A stretch of 19,263 bases of DNA, from NCBI GenBank assembly GCA_002179805.1, contig NAVB01001477.1:1-19263 (forward strand), read 5' to 3'. Source of the stretch: Acanthamoeba lenticulata (lineage: Eukaryota > Discosea > Longamoebia > Acanthamoebidae). Position numbers and translations under genes: made by a program. The notes under the pieces were generated by a model. That model saw nothing but the letters and a program-made list of their open reading frames with translations. It was not told where the DNA came from and made no database searches. Positions 1 through 9,456 of the stretch are shown here, piece after piece (within the stretch, counting starts at the first letter, position 1; the number at the start of each line of letters is the position of its first letter).

Positions 1-1121
1 GGCGTACTGGTGCTTCCTTGAGCCCGGGCGCTGCTTGTCCCACACTCGCACACATAAGCAAGAAGACTTGTGGCTCCAACAATGGAACAATGCGCGCATG
101 CTACGGAGAGGAAAAGGGAGCGAGAACAACCTCCACGATGAGGTGCGTGCAGCTCTTGTTGAGGTCCTTCGAGTAGGTGCCTCCATGCTGTACACATAGC
201 CGCTTGATTCGTTCTCGCTCCTCTGCGTACAAAACAAAAAGGATTATGATAAATAAGTAACGAACTTTTCATTGAATAAGAGTTATTTGAAAACGGCAGC
301 GCACCGTGGGGCACGCCGGTGACGGTGAGCGTGAGCCCGGTGAAAGGCGGCACCGGAAACTGATCGATTGGGAGCAGTGCCTGCTGCTTCCAGCACTCAA
401 ACACCCATGTGGGGTGCACAAGCGCAGGCCGACCCCTCTCCACGGCCACGGTGTACTTCTCGGAGCCGGGCGCGTAGGCCAGCATGTGGGTGACGGCTGT
501 AGTGAAGGCCATGTGCCACTCGCCGCCCATGTAGAGCACGCGCTGGATCAACAAGCTCTGCAAAGAGACCGACGTAAGCCTTTCGCATGCCACGAGCATG
601 GCGATGACGTGGAGGAAGCGCGTGCCTGAGCTTGGGAGGTGACGCCTGTGCTGCACACGACGGCACCCTGCATGAAACGGGCGTAAAGGGGATGCCAACG
701 CACGGCCTCCCGGTCAGGCAGCTGGTGGCGCCGCTCGGCCGCTTCGATCACGCAAGGCGGGCCTGCGCGAGCGTGTGTCAACATGCTGCACCGGCAGCAC
801 GCTCAGGCGCGGGCCCAGCGCAAAGACGACGTCTTTTTGTGGTGTACCTATGATGGGAAGCAACTCCTTGCGGTATTGCTGCAGCTCGGCCTGGCCAAAC
901 CAGCACGATGTTTACACCAATTTGTTTGTAGAAGAAGCAAAGTGGCCACGTACCTCAACGTCAGGCTGTGTGAACAGAGGCAGGACGTGAAAGCATTTGG
1001 AATCGCCAGGCTGCTCGACGATCTGTCCGCCTTGCGCTGTGATGATTTTCTTCATGTTGCGGTGATCCTCCATTGATAGCCGATTCGAGAGGTAGAACCT
1101 CTCCCCCGCAAATGCCGTCAT
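1..1121 (-). CDS. Multi-BRCT-domain protein, N-terminal part (partial, spliced)
   Basis: Minus-strand gene with start codon at 1121, running off the left edge. Proposed exons: 1121..954, 890..848, 762..626, 557..305 and 222..131, plus a further exon near 60..1 whose acceptor I could not fix. Splicing gives about 231 residues before that last exon. Three BRCT-like segments are visible. The first, residues about 1-70, has FAGERFYLS and TAQGGQIVEQPGDSKC. The second, about 95-190, has QGAVVCSTGV, MGGEW, AVTHML and the BRCT tryptophan in HPTWVFECW. The third starts near 188 with TGLTLTVTGV and continues KRLCVQHGGTY and KSCTHLIVE. Such tandem BRCT modules read phosphoproteins in TopBP1/Rad4, PTIP and related DNA-damage scaffolds; which of these it matches cannot be decided here. 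The splice at 625 uses a GC donor (GCACG). It is divergent from the small membrane-protein gene, with 205 bp between the two start codons. Confidence 0.72.
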
Positions 1122-1326
1122 GTTTCAACGGCACACCCCAGCCACTTCCTCACCAGCTTTATCTTCGTCTCTTTTACCTCCCGTTAATTCGTCGCGGGCA
1201 GGCATTCAATGCAGCCCCACCAGAATTTTGGAGGTTCTAAGAAAAATTCGAAATAGGAAAAGTAAAAGAAAATATGAGCTGTTTCCGCCGTAAAGAGAAC
1301 GCAGTTTGCAAATTGAAAACAGATAG
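1122..1326. promoter_or_regulatory. Divergent intergenic region (putative shared promoter)
   Basis: This 205-bp spacer lies between the start codons of the minus-strand BRCT gene and the plus-strand small membrane-protein gene. The half nearer the plus-strand gene is A-rich (around 1235-1320) compared with the flanking exons. I see no coding potential and no recognisable TATA box. The promoter role is inferred only from the head-to-head arrangement. Confidence 0.4.
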
Positions 1327-1779
1327 ATGGAAGTCCTGGAACACGTGGTAGAAGATGTTGTTGGGGCCCAGGCAGAGAGCGGTGACTACTACGGTGCCTG
1401 GCATGGGGTGTACATATTTGTGAGGCTGTTGCTGACGTTTATTTGGTGCATACTCTTGACCGGTGGCCCAATTGCTGTGGGTACGTGCACGCTACTTGGA
1501 AGAAGAGACAAGACACGTCCCTAACCACGCTGGATAACAGGTTGGTACATCGCGTATCAGCTGTGGATTCATAAATGGAATTGGGTGCGGGAGATCCTTT
1601 TCCGCGACCAGCCCCCTCATCGAGCCGGCCCGCAGAATCGCAACAGCTACCTGCGGTCTGGTTCGTCGGCTCGCCTCAAGAAGACTGCATCAACTGTCCC
1701 GACCGCGGCTGCGAAAGAGGCGCGCAAGAGGACAAACGAACCATCAACACATGTACAGACAGAGATTAAACAGTCTTAA
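1327..1779 (+). CDS. Small membrane protein of unknown function
   Basis: Two exons, 1327..1480 and 1541..1779, are joined across a 60-nt GT-AG intron (gtacgtgc...taacag) in phase 1, giving 130 residues. The N-terminus is acidic (MEVLEHVVEDVVGAQAESGD). Residues about 28-62 are strongly hydrophobic (VYIFVRLLLTFIWCILLTGG followed by PIAVGWYIAYQLWI), enough for one long or two short membrane helices. A Trp-containing segment follows (HKWNWVREILF), then a basic, polar tail rich in Arg, Lys, Ser and Thr. The hydrophobic segment continues cleanly across the splice, and unspliced reading ends soon after in exon 1, which supports the gene model. I do not recognise a family. It sits 127 bp upstream of the exonuclease-ATPase gene on the same strand, as a separate transcription unit as far as can be seen. 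Confidence 0.6.
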
Positions 1780-1906
1780 CTGCGGTGCTCAAGGCAACCA
1801 ACTTTCTTCTTGATGCGCTCTCGATTTCTTCTCATCTTTTTTGTTACAACGCGGGGTTTGTCCTCGGCGGTAGTGCGCTGCTTAGTTTTCGTTTCAAACA
1901 AACACT

Positions 1907-4415
1907 ATGTCAAACCACTCGCTGGAACAATTCAAAGCAATCCTGGCGGCGGCCCTCACCAAAAACGTGGAGGGCATCCTCATGTGCTACATGCCACAAG
2001 TACTGCCCAAGAGCTGGCGCAACTACGACAAGCAGGTTCTTGCTTTCTTGCGTCGCTTTCCAGACGTCGTTCATTTGCAGTATGATGAAGGGGTAAACCA
2101 GTGGGTGGCGGTTCTCCCGCCCCCACTTCGCCTTGCAGCCATCGCGCTCGACGTTCGTGGGCTGCTGGCCACAGCCCCGAATTCGTGCATGAAGCTGCCC
2201 GCCCTGGAGCAGGCCTATCAGGAGAAGCAAAAGGCCGATCTGTCATTCATCGCCGGCGACATGAAATTTAAAAACACCGCAGCTCTGCTTGAGCGGGCTG
2301 GATTCTCAGTGAGCGACGGCGCTGAAGTCAGGGCCCAGCCCGACGCTCCCGCTGCCAAAAGCCAGCAGCAGGCCGCTCAAGTCGTGGCTCCACTTGCTCC
2401 TACTGCCACGAGCCAGCAGCAACGCCAACCTCCGATCTCAACGAATGCTGTTCTTCCCAGCAGCAAGGAGAAGGCCCGTGAAAGCGGGGACAACGTCGAA
2501 GTGGTGGAGACCTTGGAGCACTGCAAGCGCGTGGTGGAACTCTTGACCCACGACCACCCGCTCGCGGTGGACTGCGAGGGCGACCTCAACGCCAAGGCTG
2601 AATGCGGGCTATCGCTGCTCCAGATCGCCACTGCCAGCGGCCGGTGCTTCATCTTTGATGTGCACCAGGGCGGGAACGACCTCTTCCTCCAGGGCGGTCT
2701 TCGCCGCGTGCTGGAGGACGTCAACATCCTCAAGGTCGGGCACGACCTCCGAGCCGATGCCGCGGCGCTCTTTGCCCAGCACGGCGTTTTCCTCAACGCC
2801 TTCTTCGACACCCAAGTGGGACACTCGGTGCTGACCAAGGGTAGCCAACAGCAAGCCGGGCTCAACGCCGTGCTGCAGCGCTACGCTGACGGCGCGCTGA
2901 ACGAGGTCAAGAAGGAGGTCCAGGAGGCCTATCGTCGCGACTCCACCTTCTGGATGACCCGCCCGCTCTCTCCGCTGATGGTTCGCTACGCGGCGGATGA
3001 CGTCCGCTTCCTCCTGCGCGCCTTTGATCGGATGGCCGGCGAGCTCGAGCGCACGGGCGAGTTTGAGCTGGCCTTGGCCAACTCGCGCCTGCGAGCCGAC
3101 GTCCAGCGCGCGTCGCCCTCCTTCGCTGGCCGGGCCGAGCTCGACCTGCTCCTCGCCACGCCTGGTACTTTATCTTCAAGACTTATTTTACTTGAAAGCC
3201 CACGCTAACCTCATGTCCGATCAGAGAGCGAGCGGGAGGTGACGGCGGCGTGCCATCTGCTTCATGGCGACGAGGACCTTGAGGTCATCCTGGCGGCCCT
3301 GCCCGAGCACCTCGCCAACGTCCTCCGGGCCGACCCTCGATTGTGGGCTCTCATTGAAATCGTGCTCGACCTGGGCCGGCCGCTGATGGTGCGCTTCTCG
3401 GCGCCCGGTCTTCCGCGCGTGGCTCAGCTCGGTTCCGCCGAAATCACCGAGGACGACCTCTACACCTTCTCACAGACCATCACCCACTTTGACTCGGAGA
3501 ACCGGTTCGTAGTGGTGTTGAAGAGGGACAACAAGTTGATGCTCATGATTGTTGATGTTGTTGGTCCCGAACAGGGCGGGCATCTCGAAGACGCTTCACC
3601 GCATTTCGAGACTACAGAACCGGTCGGGCGACGTCGTGGGCGTGACCATCCGCGTGGGCAAGACGATCCGCGGCCTGGTCGAGATGATCAGCGACGTGCT
3701 GGCCACCGCCGCCGAGCGCAAGACGTCCATCCTGCTGCTCGGGCCGCCTGGCATGGGCAAAACGTCGGTCCTCCGCGAGATGGCCTGCCGGCTGGCCGAG
3801 CTGTCGAGCGTCATGATCGTGGACACGTCCAACGAGATCGCCGGTGACGGCGACGTGCCCCACCCGGCCATTGGCGCCGCGCGGCGCATGCAGGTGCCCA
3901 GCGCGAATGAGCAGCACAAGCGTATGATCGAGGCCGTGCAAAACCACACGCCCGACGTGATCGTGGTCGACGAGATCGGCACGGGCGACGAAGCCCGAGC
4001 CTGTTGCACCATCGCAAGGCGCGGGGTGATGCTGGTGGCGACGGCTCACGGCGTCTCGCTCAAGGACGTCATAGACAACCCGAGTCTCAACTCCGTTGTG
4101 GGCGGCGTAGAGAGTGTCATTTTGAGCGATCTTGAGCGCAAAAGCCGCGGCCTGAAGCAAAAGGTGCTGCGCGAGTGCAAGGGCCCTTCCGCCTTTGGCG
4201 TCGCTATCGAGCTGCGTGCGCGGCACGAGTGGATCGTGCACCACGATGTGCGGGCCAATGTCGGACTGCTGCTCAACGACAAGCCCGTTCCGGTCGACGT
4301 CCGCACGCGGCACGAAGACGGCCGGGTGACTTCCGTCAAGAAGTTGCTCGCCATCGGAAGCACAGGTGATCACCTGCACCCCAACGACGTCGCCGGGGTG
4401 CTGCCTCGCGCTTGA
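1907..4415 (+). CDS. Fusion of DEDDy 3'-5' exonuclease and Ycf45/SpoIIIAA-like AAA-type ATPase
   Basis: Exons 1907..3164, 3225..3504 and 3575..4415 give 792 residues; the introns are 60 and 70 nt, GT-AG. Residues 1-130 look like one or two winged-helix-type modules (weak call). Residues about 205-410 form an RNase D/Exd1-like 3'-5' exonuclease: motif I is VDCEGD with D222 and E224, motif II is VGHDLRAD with D280, and motif III is YAADD with Y360 and D364, so the DEDDy catalytic set appears complete. From about residue 440 it matches the cyanobacterial/plastid Ycf45 and bacterial SpoIIIAA family: the N-terminal segment with EITEDDLYTF and NRAGISKTLHRIS, Walker A GPPGMGKT (569-576), the DTSNEIAGDG loop and Walker B VIVVDEIG (D645, E646). 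The intron between the two domains splices in frame, and the second intron exactly restores NRAGIS, so one polypeptide is likely. Substrate is unknown, presumably RNA or DNA ends. Confidence 0.82.
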
Positions 4416-4434
4416 CACGCGTGCCGTATGGGCC

Positions 4435-4440
4435 AATAAA
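4435..4440 (+). terminator. Polyadenylation signal of the exonuclease-ATPase gene
   Basis: A canonical AATAAA lies 20 nt after the stop codon at 4413-4415. This is a sensible position for 3' processing, and it precedes the promoter region of the next gene. Confidence 0.55.
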
Positions 4441-4463
4441 TGTGCAGAAAAATCTTGGAACTC

Positions 4464-4475
4464 CGTTTAAGTGCA
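4464..4475 (+). promoter_or_regulatory. 12-bp motif shared by both paralogue promoters (copy 1)
   Basis: The sequence cgtttaagtgca lies 123 bp upstream of the start codon at 4587. The identical 12-mer occurs 78 bp upstream of the start of the tandem paralogue at 9457. The surrounding upstream sequence has diverged much more, so the motif is a candidate core-promoter or transcription-factor element. It could also be residual homology from the duplication. Confidence 0.4.
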
Positions 4476-4586
4476 CTCCTGGGTCTCCGCCTCGGGAGGA
4501 AACGGACCAGGAGAAGTGACCCTACAAGTCCGCCCACTACACGCACGGGGCTGAGCTCTCGCGCAGTTTTGCAACGAGCACTCTAG

Positions 4587-7500
4587 ATGAAACACGCTGG
4601 CAGCATCTGTCTTGTGCTGTTCCTCTTGGTGGCCGCGGCGCGACCCAGTATCGGCGGACTCAGTACGGTCCATAGGCCAACACCTCCTTTCTGGCTTTCA
4701 TGTGCAGTTTGGTGCTTACCGAGTGTGTGTTTTGGACATCGATTGCTTTGTTTCCAGCAATCAATGTCTCGAATGAAACTTCAACCATTAGCACGGCGCT
4801 GGCCGGTGCCTCCTGGGGTGATGAGATCGTGGTCCAGCCTGGTCTATACACTGGTGAAAGGTTGACCTCTTTTTTGTACTCTGTGTCAATAAGGTACTCC
4901 TCCACCTCTTTGTTTCCTTCCGTTCAAATGTTTTAAAAGTAGAGCAATTCAGGTTGCTTGATGGGCAGACCATTATACGGGGAGTTGGCAACGTCATACC
5001 CGGGGAGGCTTGCGTGTGGCTCACTTTGCAAGGCCAGAACAATCTGGCTCTACTAGGGCCTGGCGAGCTTGTGATCGAGGGCTGTGCGTTTAATTCCATC
5101 TTTCTCTTTGTCAACCGTCCGCAGGTTTTTGAGGTGTTGATGGTTGCACTTGCTCGTGGGCAGGTGGTATGCTTACGCTGCAAGCAAACTCGAGCTTCAC
5201 TCAAAACACATCCCTCCGCCTCATCAATGCCACCATCGGTAATTCTCCTGTTGCACGCCACAGATAAGGACAACCAACCAATCAAAAAAACAAAAACAAA
5301 AAAAAAACACGACATTAGGTATGGCGCTTGGAGAATCTGCCATTTGGGAGCAGACGGGGGCTTTGACCATCACAAGCTCCGCTGACGCCAGCCTCTATGG
5401 CACGAGGCCCTCTCTTCCATACTGGCCTGTCCACGTCTTCTTGTCCTCACGATTCATTTTTACAACACAGACACACTGGTCAGCCTTGAGCCCTCAGCAC
5501 GGTGGATGCAATCCGCACCTGTTCGCATCACCTCGACAGGCCCGATTGGTGTGCTTTCACAATGCCCCGTTGGATTGGATATATTGATTTGTTAAAATGC
5601 GCGGTGGTGGGTGTGCAGCCGTGATGCTCAACAGCTCGACGTGGATTCAACAGGCCAAGACCAACCTCCAGCTTTCGCATTGTGGTGGTATGTCTTCTTG
5701 TCCCTTTTCAGGACAGTTCAGGTCACTCATACATAACCTATGCAATATTGGAATGATACCATCCAAGGCGTACACCTGTATGGTCTGGCCACATGGGTCC
5801 AGCAATCAGCAGGCGAATTCAACGCCAACTGCGATAACGCAACAGGCGTGAGCTTCGTGACTGCCGGCAGCGCCTGGCAGCAAGACGGCTCTGCAAGCTT
5901 CAATACCTCGGAGAACGGGATTGGTTCGTGCTACCTCACTCTTTTTATCTGCCTCTATCAACACTGCAACGTGTGCTGATCGTGACGGTGGCCTCTGCCT
6001 GAGTTCAGGCGTGCATTTCGAAGCAGAGGGGACATGGTATCAAACGGGCCAGGCTAACTTCCACGTGGAAAACGCGACCATTGGTTTGGGCTTCTTTGCT
6101 TGCGTCGGTTGTTCCTTGGTTCGCCACTAACCCAAGACACGTGCAGGCGTCTCGTTAAATCAAGCGGGCTCGTGGCTTCAGAGTGGTTCGATCGAAATGA
6201 ACGTGACTGGTGGCAGAGGCACGTGGCGTTTTGTGTTTTATTTTCTTATTTCGATGTTGAATTAAGGGATGAGGGTGCACAACAGGGGTGTTGTTTCATG
6301 GCCAAAATGGATTGTGGACCCAAACGGACATGACATCCACCAGCGTAACATGCAGCAACTATGGCGTTGGCACGTATACCCACCCCTCGTCATCGCTTTC
6401 TCGTGCGCCTGCTCACATTCACTCGCAAATGATGACCATTGACGCGGGTGACAGGCGTGGTGATGGAGGGAGGCGGCGACTGGGTCCAACGCACGGTTCT
6501 CGGCTTCACCCTAGACAGTTGTACCGGTACTATCTCTACATTCTCGCTCTCGCTTCTGATCTCATCGCCACCCTACAACTTGTGTTTCTTGTCTGGTCTT
6601 GTTGTTGACATCTGCGCAGGAGTCTTTGTTCAGGGAGGCAATTGGACCAATGAGGGCCAACTGACTGCGACCATGGTCACCAACATCGCTCCCGGTATTG
6701 GTCCACCACCACGAGCTGGTCTTTCTTCAATTAAACTTATGACCAGCGATGACTACTTAGTGGTGTCGATCTCGGCCGGGGGCACGTGGGATCAACGTGC
6801 ACGAGTAATCATCCGCGAAGCCACGCAAGCCTCGAACGGCTCTTCTGAAGCTGGCGTGCTGTTTACTTCCTGCAATGCGTCGTTCCCGTGCAAGTGGCTT
6901 CAACGAGGCGCGCTTGAAGCGACAACGTCCTCACTTGGCGTGGTGCTCTCGGACGGCAGCACGTGGGAACAACGCAGTCCCGTGGTACTCACGGTTGGCT
7001 TGAAAGGTGCTGCTGCGTTCACCCTCCTTCCCTTAGCGTTGATGATGTGCCTCGGACTGACAATTACATGTGTATCGCTTGTGTCCTGTGATCACACAGC
7101 CGTGCACGTCGAGCAAGGCGGTGTGTGGGAGCAACGGAGCCAGGCCATCCTCCGCGTCAACACCAATCCCCCTCATTTCGGCACGCCGCTCTATTTTATC
7201 ATGATTTTCCTACCATTTTCATGTTATCTGATTTGTACTGCTTGACAGGCTATGGCGTGCACTTGGAAGGCGGCAAGTGGAGATCAACCCGGGACGGTAA
7301 CACCACGATTGTGGTTTCCAGCGGGGTGGGAGTCAACGTTGTCAGCGGCACGATCCAGCAGGACGGCCGGCTGGACATCAACATCACGGGCTCCACCGCG
7401 CTTTCCCAAGCCCGCTGCGCCGGTGCGTCGTCCAACCACGCTTCATATGTATCTTTAGGCTTTTTGTTTTGTTTTTATTATTAAAAATATTTAAAAATTG

Positions 7501-9266
7501 TGGTTGGGACCAGGCGTGAGTTTCGAGGAGGCACGCGGTCTCAATTTGTGGAACCAAAACCAGACGACGACCATCCGCGTGAGCGACGGCGCTGGCGTGT
7601 TGCTCAGCTCATCGGCCTTGTGGCAGCAGTTCGGACGCATGGCCATCACCATTCAGGGCAACGCCACCGGTGCGCCGCAACGCACTCTTGCTCGGCCGCA
7701 GGGGCTGATCTGTGACCTGGGCGGGGGAGGAGCAGGGCTGGACATGAGCAGCGGCGGAGCGTGGTACCTGCGCAACAACCTCAACATCAACACTGTCGCC
7801 CAGGGCTCCTCTACGGGTCTCACCAAGGGTACGCCTATTTTATAGATATTCTTTTCATATAATAGTACAGAATCAGGCGAAAATCGAAGGAGCTGATGCA
7901 TGTACCGTGATTGTGGGTGGCAGGATTTGTATGCGGCCAGTTGCGAACGTGCTGCTCGCAGGTGCAGGACACGACGAGCGTCACATTCTCTGCAGCTGGC
8001 GCCGCCTCCCGAGGTTCGAAGCTTCATCATGCATTTTACAATCACCCAATGAACAAACCACTAAAAGTTGCACAAAATCAAAACACCAACAGATGATTGT
8101 CCTCTGCCGTCGCCATCGTCGACTCCGGCCGTGGTGGCACCAACGCGCGTGGTCAACACGACAGCCACCTTCAGCAACTCGACTCCCTCCGTCTCTGTCG
8201 GCGGCTCCACGACATCGGGTACGTGCTGAAAGACTGGTCATCTTGTTTCGTTTCGCTGACTGTGGAGCCGGCAGACACGAACAGCGACAATTCAAACAAC
8301 AACGGCCAGGCGGAGGTGGGCGTGACGCTGAGCCTGACCAACGTGATCGCCCCCAGCAGCGGCGAAGCCGGCAACGGGTCGTCGGTCACCCCGACCACCT
8401 ACTCGGCGCGCCAGGTCAACGGCTCCTCCGACGGTAGCAACAACAAGAGCAACGAGACGACGTGGGTCTACGAGGCCCCGTTGGACAATTCGACGAGCCT
8501 CGCGCAGACGTTCACCTTTCACCGGCAGGAGTCGACGGCGTCCTTTGTCGGGACGGAGTTTGCCGTGGGGGCCGGGACGGTCAAGTGGTCCCTCAACTTC
8601 ACCTCCTCGTCCTCGCCCTCGTCCTCTTCATCTGACAACAGCACCACGGCGTCACCTGGGTTCACGCTGCAATACGACCTCGTGGCGCTCCTCTCTCAAG
8701 CCACAAACAACGGATTGGGGATATCAGGAGGGGCGGAGGTGATCAGGAAGAGCGACACGCCGAAGCGCGACATGACCACCTACCTCGTCCGTCTCGCCAC
8801 CACCGACAACAGCACATCGGCCACTTCAAGCGGTGGCGTGGTGGTGGCGGTGGAGGTGTTTGATGTGGTTCTGGTCGATGGCCTCTACGCGCGCCTCACC
8901 CACAACTTGGTCGTCGTCAACTCCACCATTACAAACGGAAATGGAAGTGGAAATGCCGTGGCGGTGAAGACACAGTCGCAGCTGCGGCTGGAGCTGGAGC
9001 TGCCGGCGTTCAAGCAGTCGCTCGAGTACGACCCGAGCCTCTCGCTCGGCGTGCTCCTCTCGGGTTCGACCCGAGCCGGCGGGAGTGGCGGAAGCGACGA
9101 CAACACGGCCTTGATCGTGGCCACGGCCGTGGCAATTCCCGTGGCCGTGGCGCTTGTGGTGGGCGTCATCATCGTGGCGTCCATTGTGTTGTGGCGCAGA
9201 CGCGAGAAGAGATCAGAGCTCGACCTCCACCACGCGCTCACCAACAGCGGTGAAGAGAACCTCTGA
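4587..9266 (+). CDS. W-x-Q repeat type I surface protein, paralogue A (21 exons)
   Basis: Exons: 4587..4647, 4758..4860, 4953..5083, 5164..5238, 5319..5399, 5471..5548, 5619..5687, 5768..5923, 6009..6083, 6147..6218, 6286..6369, 6455..6526, 6620..6694, 6761..7006, 7100..7180, 7249..7422, 7514..7669, 7736..7828, 7924..8013, 8093..8218, 8275..9266. Together they give 1029 residues with no internal stop. Residues 1-20 are a signal peptide (MKHAGSICLVLFLLVAAA). Exon 2 (WGDEIVVQPGLYTGE) resembles the entry coil of parallel beta-helix proteins. Residues about 124-628 are W-x-Q coils. Residues 700-975 form a Ser/Asn-rich domain with many N-glycosylation sequons (NETT, NSTS, NFTS). One membrane helix (about 978-1006, ALIVATAVAIPVAV...) and a 23-residue tail end it. 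Exons were fixed by matching the adjacent paralogue. Role is inferred to be cell-surface recognition or adhesion; no family was identified. AATAAG at 9273 may serve polyadenylation. Confidence 0.8.
5399..5401 (+). other. GC splice donor, intron 5 of paralogue A
   Basis: The exon ends ...CTC TAT G and the intron begins gcacgagg; the acceptor is ...aacacag at 5470. The 71-nt intron is not a multiple of three, so reading through would break the frame. The same exon end and GC donor occur in paralogue B at 10258, where reading through meets a TAA. Confidence 0.75.
6218..6220 (+). other. GC splice donor, intron 10 of paralogue A
   Basis: Exon end GGC AGA G is followed by gcacgtgg; the acceptor is ...gcacaacag at 6285 (67-nt intron). 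Paralogue B has the same GC donor at 11129. Removing the intron joins two W-x-Q units in phase 1, as at every neighbouring junction. Confidence 0.75.
6369..6371 (+). other. GC splice donor, intron 11 of paralogue A (GT in paralogue B)
   Basis: Exon end GGC GTT G is followed by gcacgtat; the acceptor is ...ggtgacag at 6454. At the homologous position paralogue B has GCT G followed by gtacgact (11295), a normal GT donor. The only change within the first five intron bases is the second base. Confidence 0.75.
7180..7182 (+). other. GC splice donor, intron 15 of paralogue A
   Basis: Exon end CAT TTC G is followed by gcacgccg; the acceptor is ...gcttgacag at 7248 (68-nt intron). Paralogue B has the same GC donor at 12150 (gcacgact). 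Confidence 0.75.
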
Positions 9267-9378
9267 TTTGGCAATAAGATATAAAATTGCCATTGGCGCG
9301 TGTCTGTGACACGTTTTTGAAGTTCCATGCTGTGCTTGGCAAGTATTTGCGCAAACTACTTCTAAGTTCCACGAACCT

Positions 9379-9390
9379 CGTTTAAGTGCA
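9379..9390 (+). promoter_or_regulatory. 12-bp motif shared by both paralogue promoters (copy 2)
   Basis: The sequence cgtttaagtgca lies 78 bp before the start codon at 9457 and is identical to the copy at 4464-4475. The intergenic space after paralogue A's stop is only 190 bp, so it must hold both the 3' end of A and the promoter of B. Confidence 0.4.
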
Positions 9391-9456
9391 GATTATTTGG
9401 GCTTGTGTAGAGGAAACATTGCGGGCGAGGAGTTATTCGTACACAAGCCTAACAAG

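Larger units (their letters stand above)
5319..7828 (+). repeat. W-x-Q coil repeats of paralogue A, mostly one coil per exon
   Basis: Exons 5-18 encode about 19 copies of a 23-29 residue unit. A typical unit begins G-V, has G-x-W-x-Q near its middle, and then alternating hydrophobic residues ending near the splice site. Examples: SAIWEQTGALTI, SSTWIQQAKTNLQL, EGTWYQTGQANFHV, AGSWLQSGSIEMNV, GGDWVQRTVLGFTL, GGVWEQRSQAILRV. Exon lengths are multiples of three (69-84 nt for one coil, 93 for exon 18, 156 and 174 for two, 246 for three). Unit length and pattern fit successive turns of a right-handed beta-helix, which is inference. Confidence 0.75.

Noticed and set aside
306..1076. Plus-strand open frames at the left end
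   Set aside because: The minus strand here encodes BRCT motifs across several exons; the plus-strand frames have no recognisable protein pattern.
2377..2865. 162-codon open frame on the minus strand inside the exonuclease exon
   Set aside because: It lies opposite a frame with complete DEDDy motifs. Its Ser/Arg-rich composition is the typical antisense shadow of GC-rich codons.
3549..4415. Bacterial origin or a separate bacterial-type ATPase gene starting at 3549
   Set aside because: The frame upstream of 3575 is intron. Splicing from 3504 restores the family's conserved NRAGIS segment, so the ATPase is part of a spliced eukaryotic gene.
3612..4436. 274-codon open frame on the minus strand across the ATPase exon
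   Set aside because: His/Val/Asp-rich antisense shadow of the Walker A/B-containing frame. It has no domain of its own.
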